Below are positions 15,884 through 24,355 of a stretch of 64,000 bases of DNA, piece after piece. Made by a program: the position numbers and the translations under genes. The notes under the pieces were generated by a model that searched no databases, was not told the DNA's origin, and saw nothing but the letters and a program-made list of their open reading frames with translations. Numbering within the stretch: the first letter of the stretch is position 1; each line of letters begins with the position of its first letter. Source of the stretch: Rhodospirillales bacterium. GTDB taxonomy: Bacteria > Pseudomonadota > Alphaproteobacteria > SMXQ01. The stretch spans positions 558,001-622,000 of the forward strand of contig JABIXC010000017.1 of assembly GCA_018666775.1 (NCBI GenBank), given 5' to 3'.

Positions 15884-16827
15884 CCCAGAGAACATCAATT
15901 CATGAGCCCATCATTGAGGGTATTGCCTTTGCCATCATTGAAGTTTCAGACATTGAAGCATCGGCTGGGTTCTATAAAAAATATTTAGGGCTGAGTAACG
16001 CGCCGCACGATGCGCTGCCTGATGATTTGTCCGGGTCACGTTCCATGGCCCTGCAGTGCCCCTCTGGCCAGATGCTTGTTCTGGTTGAACGTGCGACACC
16101 GCGATGTTTTCCAGACACGGGCGTTCATCTGGCCTATCGCGCCAGTGCGGATGCCCGCGATGCCATATGCCAATCCCTCAACGGGGACGCCATCCCCATT
16201 GAGCACTATCACGAAGACCGTCCAGCAGAATTAGATGATAATTGTTATTTCGCCGATCCTGATGGCAACCGCATACAGATCGTGATTGATGCCTCATCCG
16301 ATAGGGAACAAGGCGTTTTAGGGCTGGATCATGGGGCCATTCAGGCATCTGACCTTGAATGGGCCGAAGAATTTTATATCGATCAACTGGGCTTTCAGGT
16401 TGATCACCGGGTTGGCTGGAAGACATCAGATTATATCCGGGCTCAGGTCTGGAAAGATGGCAAAGAAGATATGGCGCCGGGGACTAGGCGCCTGGATCAG
16501 CGCTATCGCGATATTCCCGGCGGAAAACCCGGCCAAGGCCGCGCTGTTGCCCGACCAAACATGCAGGTATTCCTGAAAATGGGATCGACGGCACTGGGAC
16601 TTTATCTCGCCCTTTCCCATGAACAGGAACCATCAACGGATAAAATCAAAGGCACGCCACGCATTGCCTACAAAACATCGCGCGCAGCCCTTGACCATAT
16701 GGCTAAAAATCTTAAATCCAGCCAGGGGAATTTTCTTGGACCCGAAGATATTGGCAATGGCACTGCGCTTTATTTCCGTGATCCTTGCGGTAATTTTCTT
16801 GAACTGTGGTGCCAAAAGGATAGCTGA
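15880..16827 (+). CDS. Two-domain VOC protein (second copy)
   Basis: A 315-aa paralogue of 4514-5446, with module 1 at about 10-140 and module 2 at about 148-310. Ligand positions: module 1 has AFAII (Phe in place of His), VHLAYR and NRIQIVI (Gln in place of Glu); module 2 has DHGAIQ, PRIAYK (Arg in place of His) and FLELWC. Both copies therefore share the same odd pattern, and this one has also lost the first His. The start is a TTG at 15880 preceded by GGGAGAGG and overlapping the upstream stop by 4 nt. The stop TGA overlaps the ATG of the M24 gene by 1 nt. Confidence 0.87.
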   Translation: MTQRTSIHEPIIEGIAFAIIEVSDIEASAGFYKKYLGLSNAPHDALPDDLSGSRSMALQCPSGQMLVLVERATPRCFPDTGVHLAYRASADARDAICQSLNGDAIPIEHYHEDRPAELDDNCYFADPDGNRIQIVIDASSDREQGVLGLDHGAIQASDLEWAEEFYIDQLGFQVDHRVGWKTSDYIRAQVWKDGKEDMAPGTRRLDQRYRDIPGGKPGQGRAVARPNMQVFLKMGSTALGLYLALSHEQEPSTDKIKGTPRIAYKTSRAALDHMAKNLKSSQGNFLGPEDIGNGTALYFRDPCGNFLELWCQKDS

Positions 16828-18074
16828 TGGTCGACAAAAGCCCGTTCCCAGAACCTCAGGCGCCATATTTTTTGCCACGGTTTTCTATCGCTGAGCGCGA
16901 CCGACGCTGGGCAGCCGTTCGCGCATTGATGGCTGAGCACAACATCGACGTTATCATTGCCCCGCAAAACACTGGGCATTCCATGGATTTTCAGGCCGAT
17001 ACCCGCTACCTCACCCATTGTGGCGGCGGTGGAGATGCCGATATCGCTGCCGTCTTCCCATTGGAAGGTGACGTGACCGTGATTGCCACATCGGCAACAC
17101 CGCGCTGGCTGCCGAATGTTCAAGACTGGACCACAGACATACGCGAAGCACGGCGCAATTACGGCCGTGTCATGGTGGAACGCCTAAGCGAGTTAGACCT
17201 GACCCATAACCGCATCGGCATTACAGGGCTTGGCGAAATTGGCGGCACCCGTTCCCCCGAAGGCCTGATCATGCATGGCACCTGGAAACAAATTAGAGAG
17301 GCCTATCCCAACGCGGAAATTGTTGATGCCACAGATATTCTGGCCACCGTGCGCGACGTAAAAAGCGATGAAGAAGTCGCCTGCCTGAGACGCGCCGTGG
17401 AAATAATCGAACAAGGCTACATTTCCGAGATTGCAGCAGCGCGCGTTGGTGCAGTTGATTGGGAAGTTTGGGCCGCAGCTCAATATGGGCTGTTAAAGGC
17501 CGGGTCCGAAGCCCCCATTCATTGCAACTGGATATCGGGGCTAAATGTTATCCGGACCCTGACCCGACCAACCTTTCGAAAGCTGGAAAGCGGTGATCTG
17601 ATCATTAACGAGCTGGAAGCATGCTGGATTGGCTATCAGGCCCAATGCGTGCAGCCCGTCTTTGTCGAAAAAGCCAACCCCATCCATGAAGAATTGATCA
17701 AAATTCAACACGATGTCTTTCATGACGTTCTGGCCGCGATCAAGCCCGGCACAAACCTTGGCGTTCTATCCGACCTGACCGATTCAATCGTTGCACGCAT
17801 GGCCCCTAAAAAAGGCCCCTGTGCCGGGGCAAGGGCCAAATTGACCATGCATGGCAAGGGTGCCGGCGACGACGGCCCCATTATTACCGGTTCTGCCCGC
17901 GAAGCCCGGGATATGGGTTATGCGCTAAAAGCCAATATGACCGCCGTATTCAAACCCTCGATCATGACCGAAGACGGCACATCACTGTGCACCTGGGGCG
18001 ATACAATCGTTATCACGCCAGAAGGTGGGAAACGCCTGGGCACCCGATCACACGGGCTTGCCATTTCTGGGTGA
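16827..18074 (+). CDS. M24 (creatinase/prolidase-fold) protein lacking most metal ligands (second copy)
   Basis: A 415-aa paralogue of 3274-4494 with the same two-domain layout. Metal positions are again replaced: NELEACWIGYQAQ (Glu and Gln for the two Asp), TMHGKGAG (His kept), VFKPSIM (Lys for Glu) and TWGDT (Gly for Glu). Conservation of the replaced residues between diverged copies shows they are functional, not decay. The nearest logic is creatinase-type metal-free C-N hydrolysis, but the substrate is unknown. It begins with an ATG sharing one base with the upstream stop (TGATG). The binding-protein gene follows after 43 bp with its own strong ribosome site. Confidence 0.86.
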   Translation: MVDKSPFPEPQAPYFLPRFSIAERDRRWAAVRALMAEHNIDVIIAPQNTGHSMDFQADTRYLTHCGGGGDADIAAVFPLEGDVTVIATSATPRWLPNVQDWTTDIREARRNYGRVMVERLSELDLTHNRIGITGLGEIGGTRSPEGLIMHGTWKQIREAYPNAEIVDATDILATVRDVKSDEEVACLRRAVEIIEQGYISEIAAARVGAVDWEVWAAAQYGLLKAGSEAPIHCNWISGLNVIRTLTRPTFRKLESGDLIINELEACWIGYQAQCVQPVFVEKANPIHEELIKIQHDVFHDVLAAIKPGTNLGVLSDLTDSIVARMAPKKGPCAGARAKLTMHGKGAGDDGPIITGSAREARDMGYALKANMTAVFKPSIMTEDGTSLCTWGDTIVITPEGGKRLGTRSHGLAISG

Positions 18075-18117
18075 CATGACACAATGAGTGAAAATTATAA
18101 ATAAATGGGAGGATTAA

Positions 18118-19494
18118 ATGAAACAAGTGAACGCCATCCTTGGAACAGCTTTGATTGTGTCAGCAGCGACGCTCTCCGTGCTTTCCTATTCAGCCGGGGC
18201 TGCCGACCTGCCCAAATCAACCCAAAAAATTATTGCCAAACTTAAACTTCCCCCAGCCTTGTTAAAGGGACTGGAAGAAGAGGCAAAGATGCCCGCCAAG
18301 ATGCTGGCGGCTGCAAAAAAGGAAAAGGGCCGTTTGAAAATTGGCGGCACTTGGGATTCCGATCAATTCAGCAAGCTGATTGCCCCATTTAAAGAACGCT
18401 TTCCTTTCATCGATGTCCGTTATGCCCGGGCCACACGCCATGACCGCGTGATCAAACCCCTGATCGCATATCAGAACGGGCGGATCATCAACGACATCAT
18501 TTCAGGCGTTGGGGCAAAATTCGTTTTGTTCCGCAACCTGAATGCCATTGAGAATTTATCATCTGTTCCCAACTGGAAGAATGTTCCCAAGGGAATGAAA
18601 CATCCAAAGGGCCTATGGATCGGCCAGCGACTGCGTTACTGGTGCATGTCTTACAACACGGACCGGGTTAAGAAAGCAGAACTGCCTAAAACCTGGGATG
18701 ACCTGATTACCGACAAGCGCTGGCATAACAAAAAAATTGGTCTTGGCAATCGGCCTAACCTCTGGCTAATCGGGCTTTGGGGAACCAAGGGCCGAAAGTG
18801 GGCTACCCAATACGCGAGAGATCTTCTTCACGTCGTTAATCCTCAATTGCGTAAAGAGGGCATGAATGCCCTGATCGGCCTGACTGTTGCCGGAGAATTT
18901 GATGCGGCCCTGCCGTCCGCCGCTTACCGCACCGGTCAGATGATTCAAAAAGGTGCCCCGGTTGGCTGGCATTGCCCGGAACCCGTGCCATTGTCCATTT
19001 CAGAAATGGTCGTTATGCGCGGCAGCAAGCGTAAAAATTCTGCATTGATGTTTATCAACTGGTTTTTATCCAAAGAGGGGCAAATCAGCCAATTCGCATC
19101 AAACCTGGCACCCCCGGTTCATCGCGATCTTCAAACCAAGGAATTCCTGACCTTCCCCGATCAAATCGTCGGCAAAAAAATCGCCTTTCGCGATCCGGAA
19201 GTTCTTGAAAGCGATCTGCCAAAGCTATTGCGGGTTTGGGACCCACTCTGGTTTTCAGGTCGGGGCATGAAACTTGTTACCGTTGACTCCACCATCACCA
19301 GATTAAAGCGTGGTGCCAGATATGTGGTCTTCAAGGTCAAAGGCAAATCCCATACGGTCAAGGTTTCAGGCAGCCGGACAGAAGTTAGCGTCAAGGGCAA
19401 GGAAGCCGGGCGCAAACAATTGAAGGTTGGGATGAAATGCAAATTCACCTATCCCGGCGACAAGGAAGAAGCCAAAAGAATTAATTGCAAATAA
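18118..19494 (+). CDS. ABC importer periplasmic binding protein with basic two-Cys C-terminal domain (SBP B)
   Basis: A 458-aa type 2 solute-binding protein. The signal peptide is cleaved probably after AGA near residue 29. Core cysteines lie in RYWCMSYNTD and WHCPEPVPL. The accessory domain spans residues 393-458 (DNA 19294-19491): KRGARY ... SGSRT ... GMKC ... INC. The start at 18118 has GGGAGGATTAA upstream. It is the last gene of the right cassette and lacks a neighbouring permease, so it may share the permease next to SBP A or the one at 42664. A strong terminator follows the stop. Confidence 0.92.
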   Translation: MKQVNAILGTALIVSAATLSVLSYSAGAADLPKSTQKIIAKLKLPPALLKGLEEEAKMPAKMLAAAKKEKGRLKIGGTWDSDQFSKLIAPFKERFPFIDVRYARATRHDRVIKPLIAYQNGRIINDIISGVGAKFVLFRNLNAIENLSSVPNWKNVPKGMKHPKGLWIGQRLRYWCMSYNTDRVKKAELPKTWDDLITDKRWHNKKIGLGNRPNLWLIGLWGTKGRKWATQYARDLLHVVNPQLRKEGMNALIGLTVAGEFDAALPSAAYRTGQMIQKGAPVGWHCPEPVPLSISEMVVMRGSKRKNSALMFINWFLSKEGQISQFASNLAPPVHRDLQTKEFLTFPDQIVGKKIAFRDPEVLESDLPKLLRVWDPLWFSGRGMKLVTVDSTITRLKRGARYVVFKVKGKSHTVKVSGSRTEVSVKGKEAGRKQLKVGMKCKFTYPGDKEEAKRINCK

Positions 19495-19508
19495 CGTAAA
19501 TAAAACTA

Positions 19509-19540
19509 AACCCCCGGGCCATTTGGTCCGGGGGTTTTTT
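19509..19540 (+). terminator. Rho-independent terminator after SBP B
   Basis: The stem ACCCCCGG / CCGGGGGT around a GCCATTTGGT loop is followed by TTTTTT. It separates the plus-strand cassette from the convergent amidohydrolase at 19560, and its reverse strand also ends in a T-rich run, so it may act both ways. Confidence 0.88.
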
Positions 19541-19559
19541 ATTGGAAAGATGAAAAAGA

Positions 19560-21281
19560 TTAATTGGGAACGGGTTGAACGCCGCGCACCAGTTTTCCGG
19601 GCAGGTGTCCGGTTTCCTCGCCTTCGCGATAAATCGGCACACCGGACACAATCGTTGCAACGTATCCCTTCGCCCGCTGCAACAAACGCTTTGCCCCCAT
19701 GGGCAGGTCATTGGCCATGTAGGGCCGTTCAATCTCCAAACGATCCATATCAATAATGTTGAAATCAGCCTTAAAGCCAACATCGATCATGCCCCGATCC
19801 AAAAGCCCGACCACGGCAGCGGTGTCGCTGGTTATTCGCTTTACCAGCCAGCTGATATCAAGCGCGTCTTCGCCCCGGTCGCGGCCCCAATAGCTCAGCA
19901 TAAAGGTTGAAAAACTGACATCGGAAATATGGGCAACATGGGCACCGCCATCGCTGACGGCGACCACAGAGCGGGGATGCTGGATCAGTTCCTTGCAGCC
20001 TTCAAGGTTATGGTGTCCATAGCCTGAATTGGGCGCAAACAGCATGCTGTGACCATCATCTTCCAATAGATAATCATAGACAAAATCGAATGGATCACGC
20101 CCTGCCGCTTCTGCCAGCATATCAATGGAGGTTGAACGATCCGGTGCATAATTGGGTGGGTCACCAAATAGAAACATGAAATCAAAATTCTGGACCCGTT
20201 TAACCACGGTTTCATTTTTTTCATCTGCAGATTCTGAAAGCAATTTTTTCTTAAAATCTGGATCGCGCATGATGGCGCCCTTTTTTTCCAAAGGTTCTTC
20301 GGCAATTTTTTTGTATGAGGGGTGGAAGCAGAAAGGATGGCGTTCCATATCCAGACCAAACAGCGTGCCCAATGGCCGGGGAATGGTCTGGGCGTAAACG
20401 GGATAGCCTTCTTCGGACAACCCATCGATCATTTCCATCGTATCGCGCCAGCCTTCCGGGTCCCTGATTCTCTGCAACACCGTGAGCGACAACGGGCGTT
20501 TTGATTCCGTGACCATTTGTCGGACAACTTTAAACTCTTCTTCGCGATCTTCAGGGCCAAGATTGAGGATCATTTGAAGAACCCCCCTGCCCGCATCGGT
20601 CAGGCCAAGGGCGATGCCCGACAATTCATCTGCATTTGCCCCCATGGATGGGATGGGCTCGCCTTTTTTTGTGCGGTGATTACGCGATAGAGAGGTGGAA
20701 AACCCCATGGCACCGGCCTTCACTGCCTCTACTGTCAGGCGGCGCATTTCAGCAATATCTTCATCCGTTGCGCGTTCACGGCGCACTGCCCGTTCCCCCA
20801 TAACAAAGACGCGCATGGCCGAATGGGGAAGATAGGCACAAATATCAATATCGTGGCGGCGGCGTTCAAGGGCATCCAGATAATCGGGAAAAGAATTCCA
20901 GTCCCATTTCAGCCCCTTACGCAGAACAGCGCCGGGGATATCTTCTACCCCTTCCATCAATTCCACCAAAACATCACGATCTTCGGCACGAACGGGGGCG
21001 AACCCTACGCCGCAATTGCCCATAACGGTAGTGGTCACCCCGTGCCACCCCGATGATAGCAACCGTTCATCCCAAATAGCCTGACCATCGTAATGGGAAT
21101 GGATGTCCACGAAGCCAGGCGTTACCAAAAGGCCTGATGCATCGATTTCTTCTTTGGCTGGCCCTGAAACCGAGCCCACTTCGACAATTTTTCCATCGAT
21201 GACAGCAATATCGGCTTCAAACAGCGGATTGCCCCGGCCATCGGCAATGGTGCCACCCCGAATAATCAGATCATACGTCAT
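19560..21281 (-). CDS. N-acyl-D-amino-acid deacylase / D-aminoacylase family amidohydrolase
   Basis: About 573 aa, amidohydrolase-3 family, which removes acyl groups from N-acyl-D-amino acids or related ring amides using zinc. Visible family features: DLIIRGGTIADG N-terminal beta sandwich, VDIHSHYDGQ (HxH metal ligands, near residue 65), GNCGVGFAPV with ELMEGVEDIPG (hallmark of D-aminoacylases, about 95-125) and SDGGAHVAH near 440 with the catalytic Asp. I start at the ATG at 21281, which has AGGA about 8 nt upstream and fits the family N-terminus; the longer frame from 21332 has none. It stands alone on the minus strand, divergent from the binding-protein gene at 21523. The 241-bp gap between them shows no clear promoter to me. 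Confidence 0.9.
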   Translation of the reverse strand: MTYDLIIRGGTIADGRGNPLFEADIAVIDGKIVEVGSVSGPAKEEIDASGLLVTPGFVDIHSHYDGQAIWDERLLSSGWHGVTTTVMGNCGVGFAPVRAEDRDVLVELMEGVEDIPGAVLRKGLKWDWNSFPDYLDALERRRHDIDICAYLPHSAMRVFVMGERAVRRERATDEDIAEMRRLTVEAVKAGAMGFSTSLSRNHRTKKGEPIPSMGANADELSGIALGLTDAGRGVLQMILNLGPEDREEEFKVVRQMVTESKRPLSLTVLQRIRDPEGWRDTMEMIDGLSEEGYPVYAQTIPRPLGTLFGLDMERHPFCFHPSYKKIAEEPLEKKGAIMRDPDFKKKLLSESADEKNETVVKRVQNFDFMFLFGDPPNYAPDRSTSIDMLAEAAGRDPFDFVYDYLLEDDGHSMLFAPNSGYGHHNLEGCKELIQHPRSVVAVSDGGAHVAHISDVSFSTFMLSYWGRDRGEDALDISWLVKRITSDTAAVVGLLDRGMIDVGFKADFNIIDMDRLEIERPYMANDLPMGAKRLLQRAKGYVATIVSGVPIYREGEETGHLPGKLVRGVQPVPN

Positions 21282-21522
21282 GTAAATTCCTATCCTGAGC
21301 GTCCCAAATGCGTTGTGCACCATCATAGCCACAGCCTGCCCGCAGCAGCAATATGGGCTTTTTCTCTGATTACTCCCGATTTTGAAGAATTATAGACAGA
21401 CTCTCCATTGCCAGACCGGGTTTCACTGGTAAACTTATCTTTGTAAACGCCAAACAACACAATGAATGGCCCAATAGACAAGCTTGAATGGGCGGCGGCC
21501 ATTTTTTAAAGGAGAGTACAAC

Positions 21523-22650
21523 ATGTCTCAAAATCTTCGTGCATGGACAATTGCCTGTCTGGGCATCCTTGCTATTGGGGGCGCGGTAATCAGTGATGCC
21601 AGCGCCCAATCTCTTGAACGATTTTACAAGGTAAAAGGGCTTCGCATTGTCGTCGGCTCTGGGGCTGGTGGTGGGTATGATACCTACACCCGGGCCTTTG
21701 GACGCCATTATACAAACCACCTGCCCGGGAACCCGCGCATTGTGGTCCAGAACATGCCAGGGGCCAGCGGCATCCGTGCAACCAACTGGGTCTACAACAA
21801 GGCACCAAAAGATGGTTCCGTTATTATGGCAACCTATCAGTCCTTGATCGATGAAAACCTTTTGGGCAACCGCAAGGTAAAATTCGATGTTAAAAAATTG
21901 GGCTGGCTTGGGTCTATCGGCAAAACCCACCATCTTTGCGTGAGCTGGAAAGCCCGCAGCAAAATCACCAATATCAAGCAGGCCATCGGCAAGGAATTGA
22001 CCGTATCGGCCACGGGGCGGTCCGGTAATTCGGCGACGGTGCCATTGTTGCTAAATCAAAGTGTCGGTACCAAATTCAAGGTTATTGCTGGGTACTCCAC
22101 CACGGGTTCCAGACTTGCGCTGGAACGCGGCGAAGTGGATGTCATCTGCGGTCTTGGCTATTCAACATTGAAGGCATCAAACCCTGATTGGTTTATCAAG
22201 AAAAGAGTCAATGTCATCGCCCAAATCGCGCTGACCCGGCACAAGGAATTCCCCAATGTGCCGAATGCCATGGAACTGGTTAGCGCCAGTGATAAAAAGG
22301 TCTATCAATTCTTTGGTGTGGCACAGCAAATGGGCCGTCCCTACACGGCACCTCCGGGGCTCGCACCTGATCGGCTTAAAGCCCTTCGGGTTGGGTTCAA
22401 CAACACGGTGAAAGACAAGGCATTCCTTAAAGACATGGGCAGACTTCGTCTTTCCGTTGATCCCCTGACCGGTCAGGAAATGGAAGCCCTGATCGAGAAG
22501 TTGTACCAGTACTCCCCAGACGTTCTGGACCGAGTTGGTAAACTGCTTGGGGTCGCCAAAAAAGAACGCATCTTTGCCTGCAAAAAGTTCTCCAAGAGAC
22601 CAAAGAAGTGCAAGAAAAAGAAAAAGAAGAAAAAGAAGAAAAAATCCTGA
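21523..22650 (+). CDS. Bug/TctC-type periplasmic binding protein with polylysine tail
   Basis: About 375 aa. The signal peptide ends at ASA|Q near residue 30. The mature part has the tripartite-tricarboxylate (Bug) fold with GGGYDTYTRAFGRHYTNHLPG and VVQNMPGASG near 45-80. The last 24 residues are almost all lysine, encoded by an uninterrupted A/G tract at 22612-22644, after a Cys pair (FACKKF, PKKCKK). The ATG at 21523 has AAAGGAGAG upstream; the ATG at 21484 does not fit a signal peptide. No TctA/TctB genes are adjacent, so it either uses the system at 51006-52993 or is an orphan. A terminator follows, then an enolase-superfamily gene. Confidence 0.9.
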   Translation: MSQNLRAWTIACLGILAIGGAVISDASAQSLERFYKVKGLRIVVGSGAGGGYDTYTRAFGRHYTNHLPGNPRIVVQNMPGASGIRATNWVYNKAPKDGSVIMATYQSLIDENLLGNRKVKFDVKKLGWLGSIGKTHHLCVSWKARSKITNIKQAIGKELTVSATGRSGNSATVPLLLNQSVGTKFKVIAGYSTTGSRLALERGEVDVICGLGYSTLKASNPDWFIKKRVNVIAQIALTRHKEFPNVPNAMELVSASDKKVYQFFGVAQQMGRPYTAPPGLAPDRLKALRVGFNNTVKDKAFLKDMGRLRLSVDPLTGQEMEALIEKLYQYSPDVLDRVGKLLGVAKKERIFACKKFSKRPKKCKKKKKKKKKKKS

Positions 22651-22672
22651 TCATCAGGGTTTAAACAAATTT

Positions 22673-22706
22673 CCCCCTCTGGCTTATGCCGGAGGGGGTG
22701 TTTGTT
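22673..22706 (+). terminator. Terminator after the Bug-type binding protein
   Basis: The 11-bp stem CCCCCTCTGGC / GCCGGAGGGGG (22673-22698, one G-T pair, TTAT loop) is followed by TGTTTGTTT. The next gene begins only 20 bp further on without a good ribosome site, so partial read-through or attenuation between the two genes is likely. Confidence 0.8.
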
Positions 22707-22718
22707 TAGTCTTTACCG

Positions 22719-23822
22719 ATGAAAATCACCGCGATTGAGCCAATCTTGATCAAGCTGCCCTATGAACATGGGGCACCAAAGCCCCCTATGGGTGCCGGCC
22801 CTGTACGTGAAACCATGGACGCACTTTTGCTTCGGGTTGAAACGGACAAAGGGATCACGGGCTGGGGCGAAGCATTTGGCTTTGCCACCACACCGGTCAC
22901 CATTTCTGCCATTGAAAATGCCCTGACACCATTGGTCATTGGTCAGGATGTCGACGACATAGAAAAACTGACCACCACCATCAAACGCAAAATGCAAAAT
23001 ATGATGCATGGCGGGCCTGCGCGATTTGCCGTTTCTGCCCTTGACATTGCGCTATGGGATATTCGTGGCAAAGCCATGGGAGAGCCGGTCTGGAAACTGC
23101 TAAATGACAAGGCAACCAGAGATTATGTGCCGGCCTATGCCAGCCTGTTAAAGCTTGGCGAACCAGACCGGGTATCCAAAATATGTGATGCGGCCCTTGA
23201 AAGGGGTTACCGCCATATCAAACTTCATGAACGCACGGTTGAAGCCACCAACGCAGCACGAGAGGCCATCGGCCCAGATGTTTCATTGATGGTTGATACC
23301 AATTGCGCATGGACTGTGGATGAAGCCATAGCAATGGCGCAACAGATGCGCCCCCTGAACCTTACATGGCTTGAAGAGCCAATATCACCCCCCGATGATT
23401 ACGCTGGCCTTGCCCGGGTCCGCTGTGAAGGCGGTGTGCCTGTGGCCGTCGGTGAAAATCTTGGAAACCCCATGGATGTTCATTGGCTGGCAGGTGAAAA
23501 TGCAGCAGATTTCATCCAGCCAAGTGTCGTCAAACTGGGCGGCATCAGTGATGTCTGGAAAACCCAGGCTTATGCAAAAACGAAAGGCATCCGTGTGATG
23601 CCCCATTCCCCATTCGTCGGTCCCGGCCTGATCGCGACCATCCACATTGTCGCTGCCATGGAAGATGATGTCTGGTGTGAACACCGTTATTGCGATCTTG
23701 GGGCCGACCCGCTTAAAGGCACTGCCCCGTTTGTTGATGGCAATCTTATGGTCCCCCAAAAACCGGGGCTTGGGATTGAAATGGATATGGACATCGTTGA
23801 ACGGTATCGTACAAAACCATAA
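22719..23822 (+). CDS. Mandelate racemase-type enolase-superfamily enzyme
   Basis: A 367-aa enzyme. The capping domain occupies about residues 1-120, then the barrel. Catalytic region: HIKLHERT near 168 (KxH in place of KxK), MVDTNCAW, LEEPI and VGENLGN as the three Mg ligands, and MPHSPF near 290 supplying the His of the Asp-His dyad typical of mandelate racemase/sugar-acid dehydratase subgroups. This differs from the KxK enzyme at 11449. It begins 20 bp after a terminator stem and lacks a clear ribosome site. The next gene, a cupin, starts 17 bp after its stop. A hydroxy-acid racemase or acid-sugar dehydratase is most likely. Confidence 0.88.
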   Translation: MKITAIEPILIKLPYEHGAPKPPMGAGPVRETMDALLLRVETDKGITGWGEAFGFATTPVTISAIENALTPLVIGQDVDDIEKLTTTIKRKMQNMMHGGPARFAVSALDIALWDIRGKAMGEPVWKLLNDKATRDYVPAYASLLKLGEPDRVSKICDAALERGYRHIKLHERTVEATNAAREAIGPDVSLMVDTNCAWTVDEAIAMAQQMRPLNLTWLEEPISPPDDYAGLARVRCEGGVPVAVGENLGNPMDVHWLAGENAADFIQPSVVKLGGISDVWKTQAYAKTKGIRVMPHSPFVGPGLIATIHIVAAMEDDVWCEHRYCDLGADPLKGTAPFVDGNLMVPQKPGLGIEMDMDIVERYRTKP

Positions 23823-23839
23823 AAATTGGGAGGACAATC

Positions 23840-24319
23840 ATGACCCAGATAGAAAATAGCCGGCCAGATTTGGATAAAGCACCAAAGCCAGACCCATTCA
23901 GACTTCGGGCGCAGCTTGTGGATGAAGGCAGTAAATCATGGGTGTTGGGCGAAACCGAAAACATGCAGATTAAAATCCGTGTTTATTCACCCAATGGTGG
24001 CGAAAATGCCATGCATGCCCATCACAATCAGGACCACAGTTTCGTTATTTTACAAGGCACAGCCCGGTTTTATGGCGCCCAGGGTGACACCTGGGATTTG
24101 GGCCGGAACGAAGGGCTGATGTTGCCCGATGGGGCTTATTATTGTTTTAAAAATTCTGGTGAAGAGCCTTTGGTTGTTTTGCGCATTGCCGCCAATATGC
24201 CCCATAAGGGCGACCCCCAAAAACGGCTTGGCATTGAGGGAAATCAGATTGATCCCCATACGCCAGAAAACAAACGTCCTGAAAAAATTGTTTATCGTGA
24301 AGGTGAGTTTTACGAATAA
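23840..24319 (+). CDS. Small single-cupin protein
   Basis: A 159-aa protein with one cupin barrel. Motif 1 reads MHAHHNQDHSFVILQGTARFYG (residues about 56-77), providing His ligands but a less regular spacing than the classic HxH...E. Motif 2 is reduced (LPDGAYYCFKNSGEEP), so the metal site may be incomplete. The C-terminal third is polar. The ATG at 23840 has an ideal GGGAGGAC. It follows the enolase-superfamily gene directly and is probably in the same message; a role as isomerase or binding protein for the same substrate is a guess. It ends 36 bp before the convergent MDR gene. Confidence 0.85.
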   Translation: MTQIENSRPDLDKAPKPDPFRLRAQLVDEGSKSWVLGETENMQIKIRVYSPNGGENAMHAHHNQDHSFVILQGTARFYGAQGDTWDLGRNEGLMLPDGAYYCFKNSGEEPLVVLRIAANMPHKGDPQKRLGIEGNQIDPHTPENKRPEKIVYREGEFYE

Positions 24320-24355
24320 ACGGAGAAACCCACAAAGCCCAAACGGGGCCTAGGC

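Larger units (their letters stand above)
14567..19494 (+). repeat. Right arm of the inverted five-gene duplication
   Basis: This arm carries VOC-Rieske, VOC, double VOC, M24 and ABC binding protein in the same order as the minus-strand arm at 1767-6786. Junctions are tighter here (0, -4, -1 and +43 bp). It ends in a strong terminator instead of running into a permease. Confidence 0.85.

Noticed and set aside
15074-15898. A 274-codon minus-strand frame
   Set aside because: It lies entirely antisense to the VOC-Rieske and VOC genes, which have family matches, ribosome sites and coupled starts. The antisense translation has no domain.
1767-19494. Composite transposon or integron as the cause of the inverted cassette
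   Set aside because: I found no transposase, integrase, terminal repeats or target-site duplications around either arm; the mechanism remains unknown.
22612-22650. Polylysine tail as a frameshift artefact
   Set aside because: The frame stays open to a stop followed by a terminator, and another binding protein has a comparable basic tail, so I keep it as real while noting the tract should be verified.
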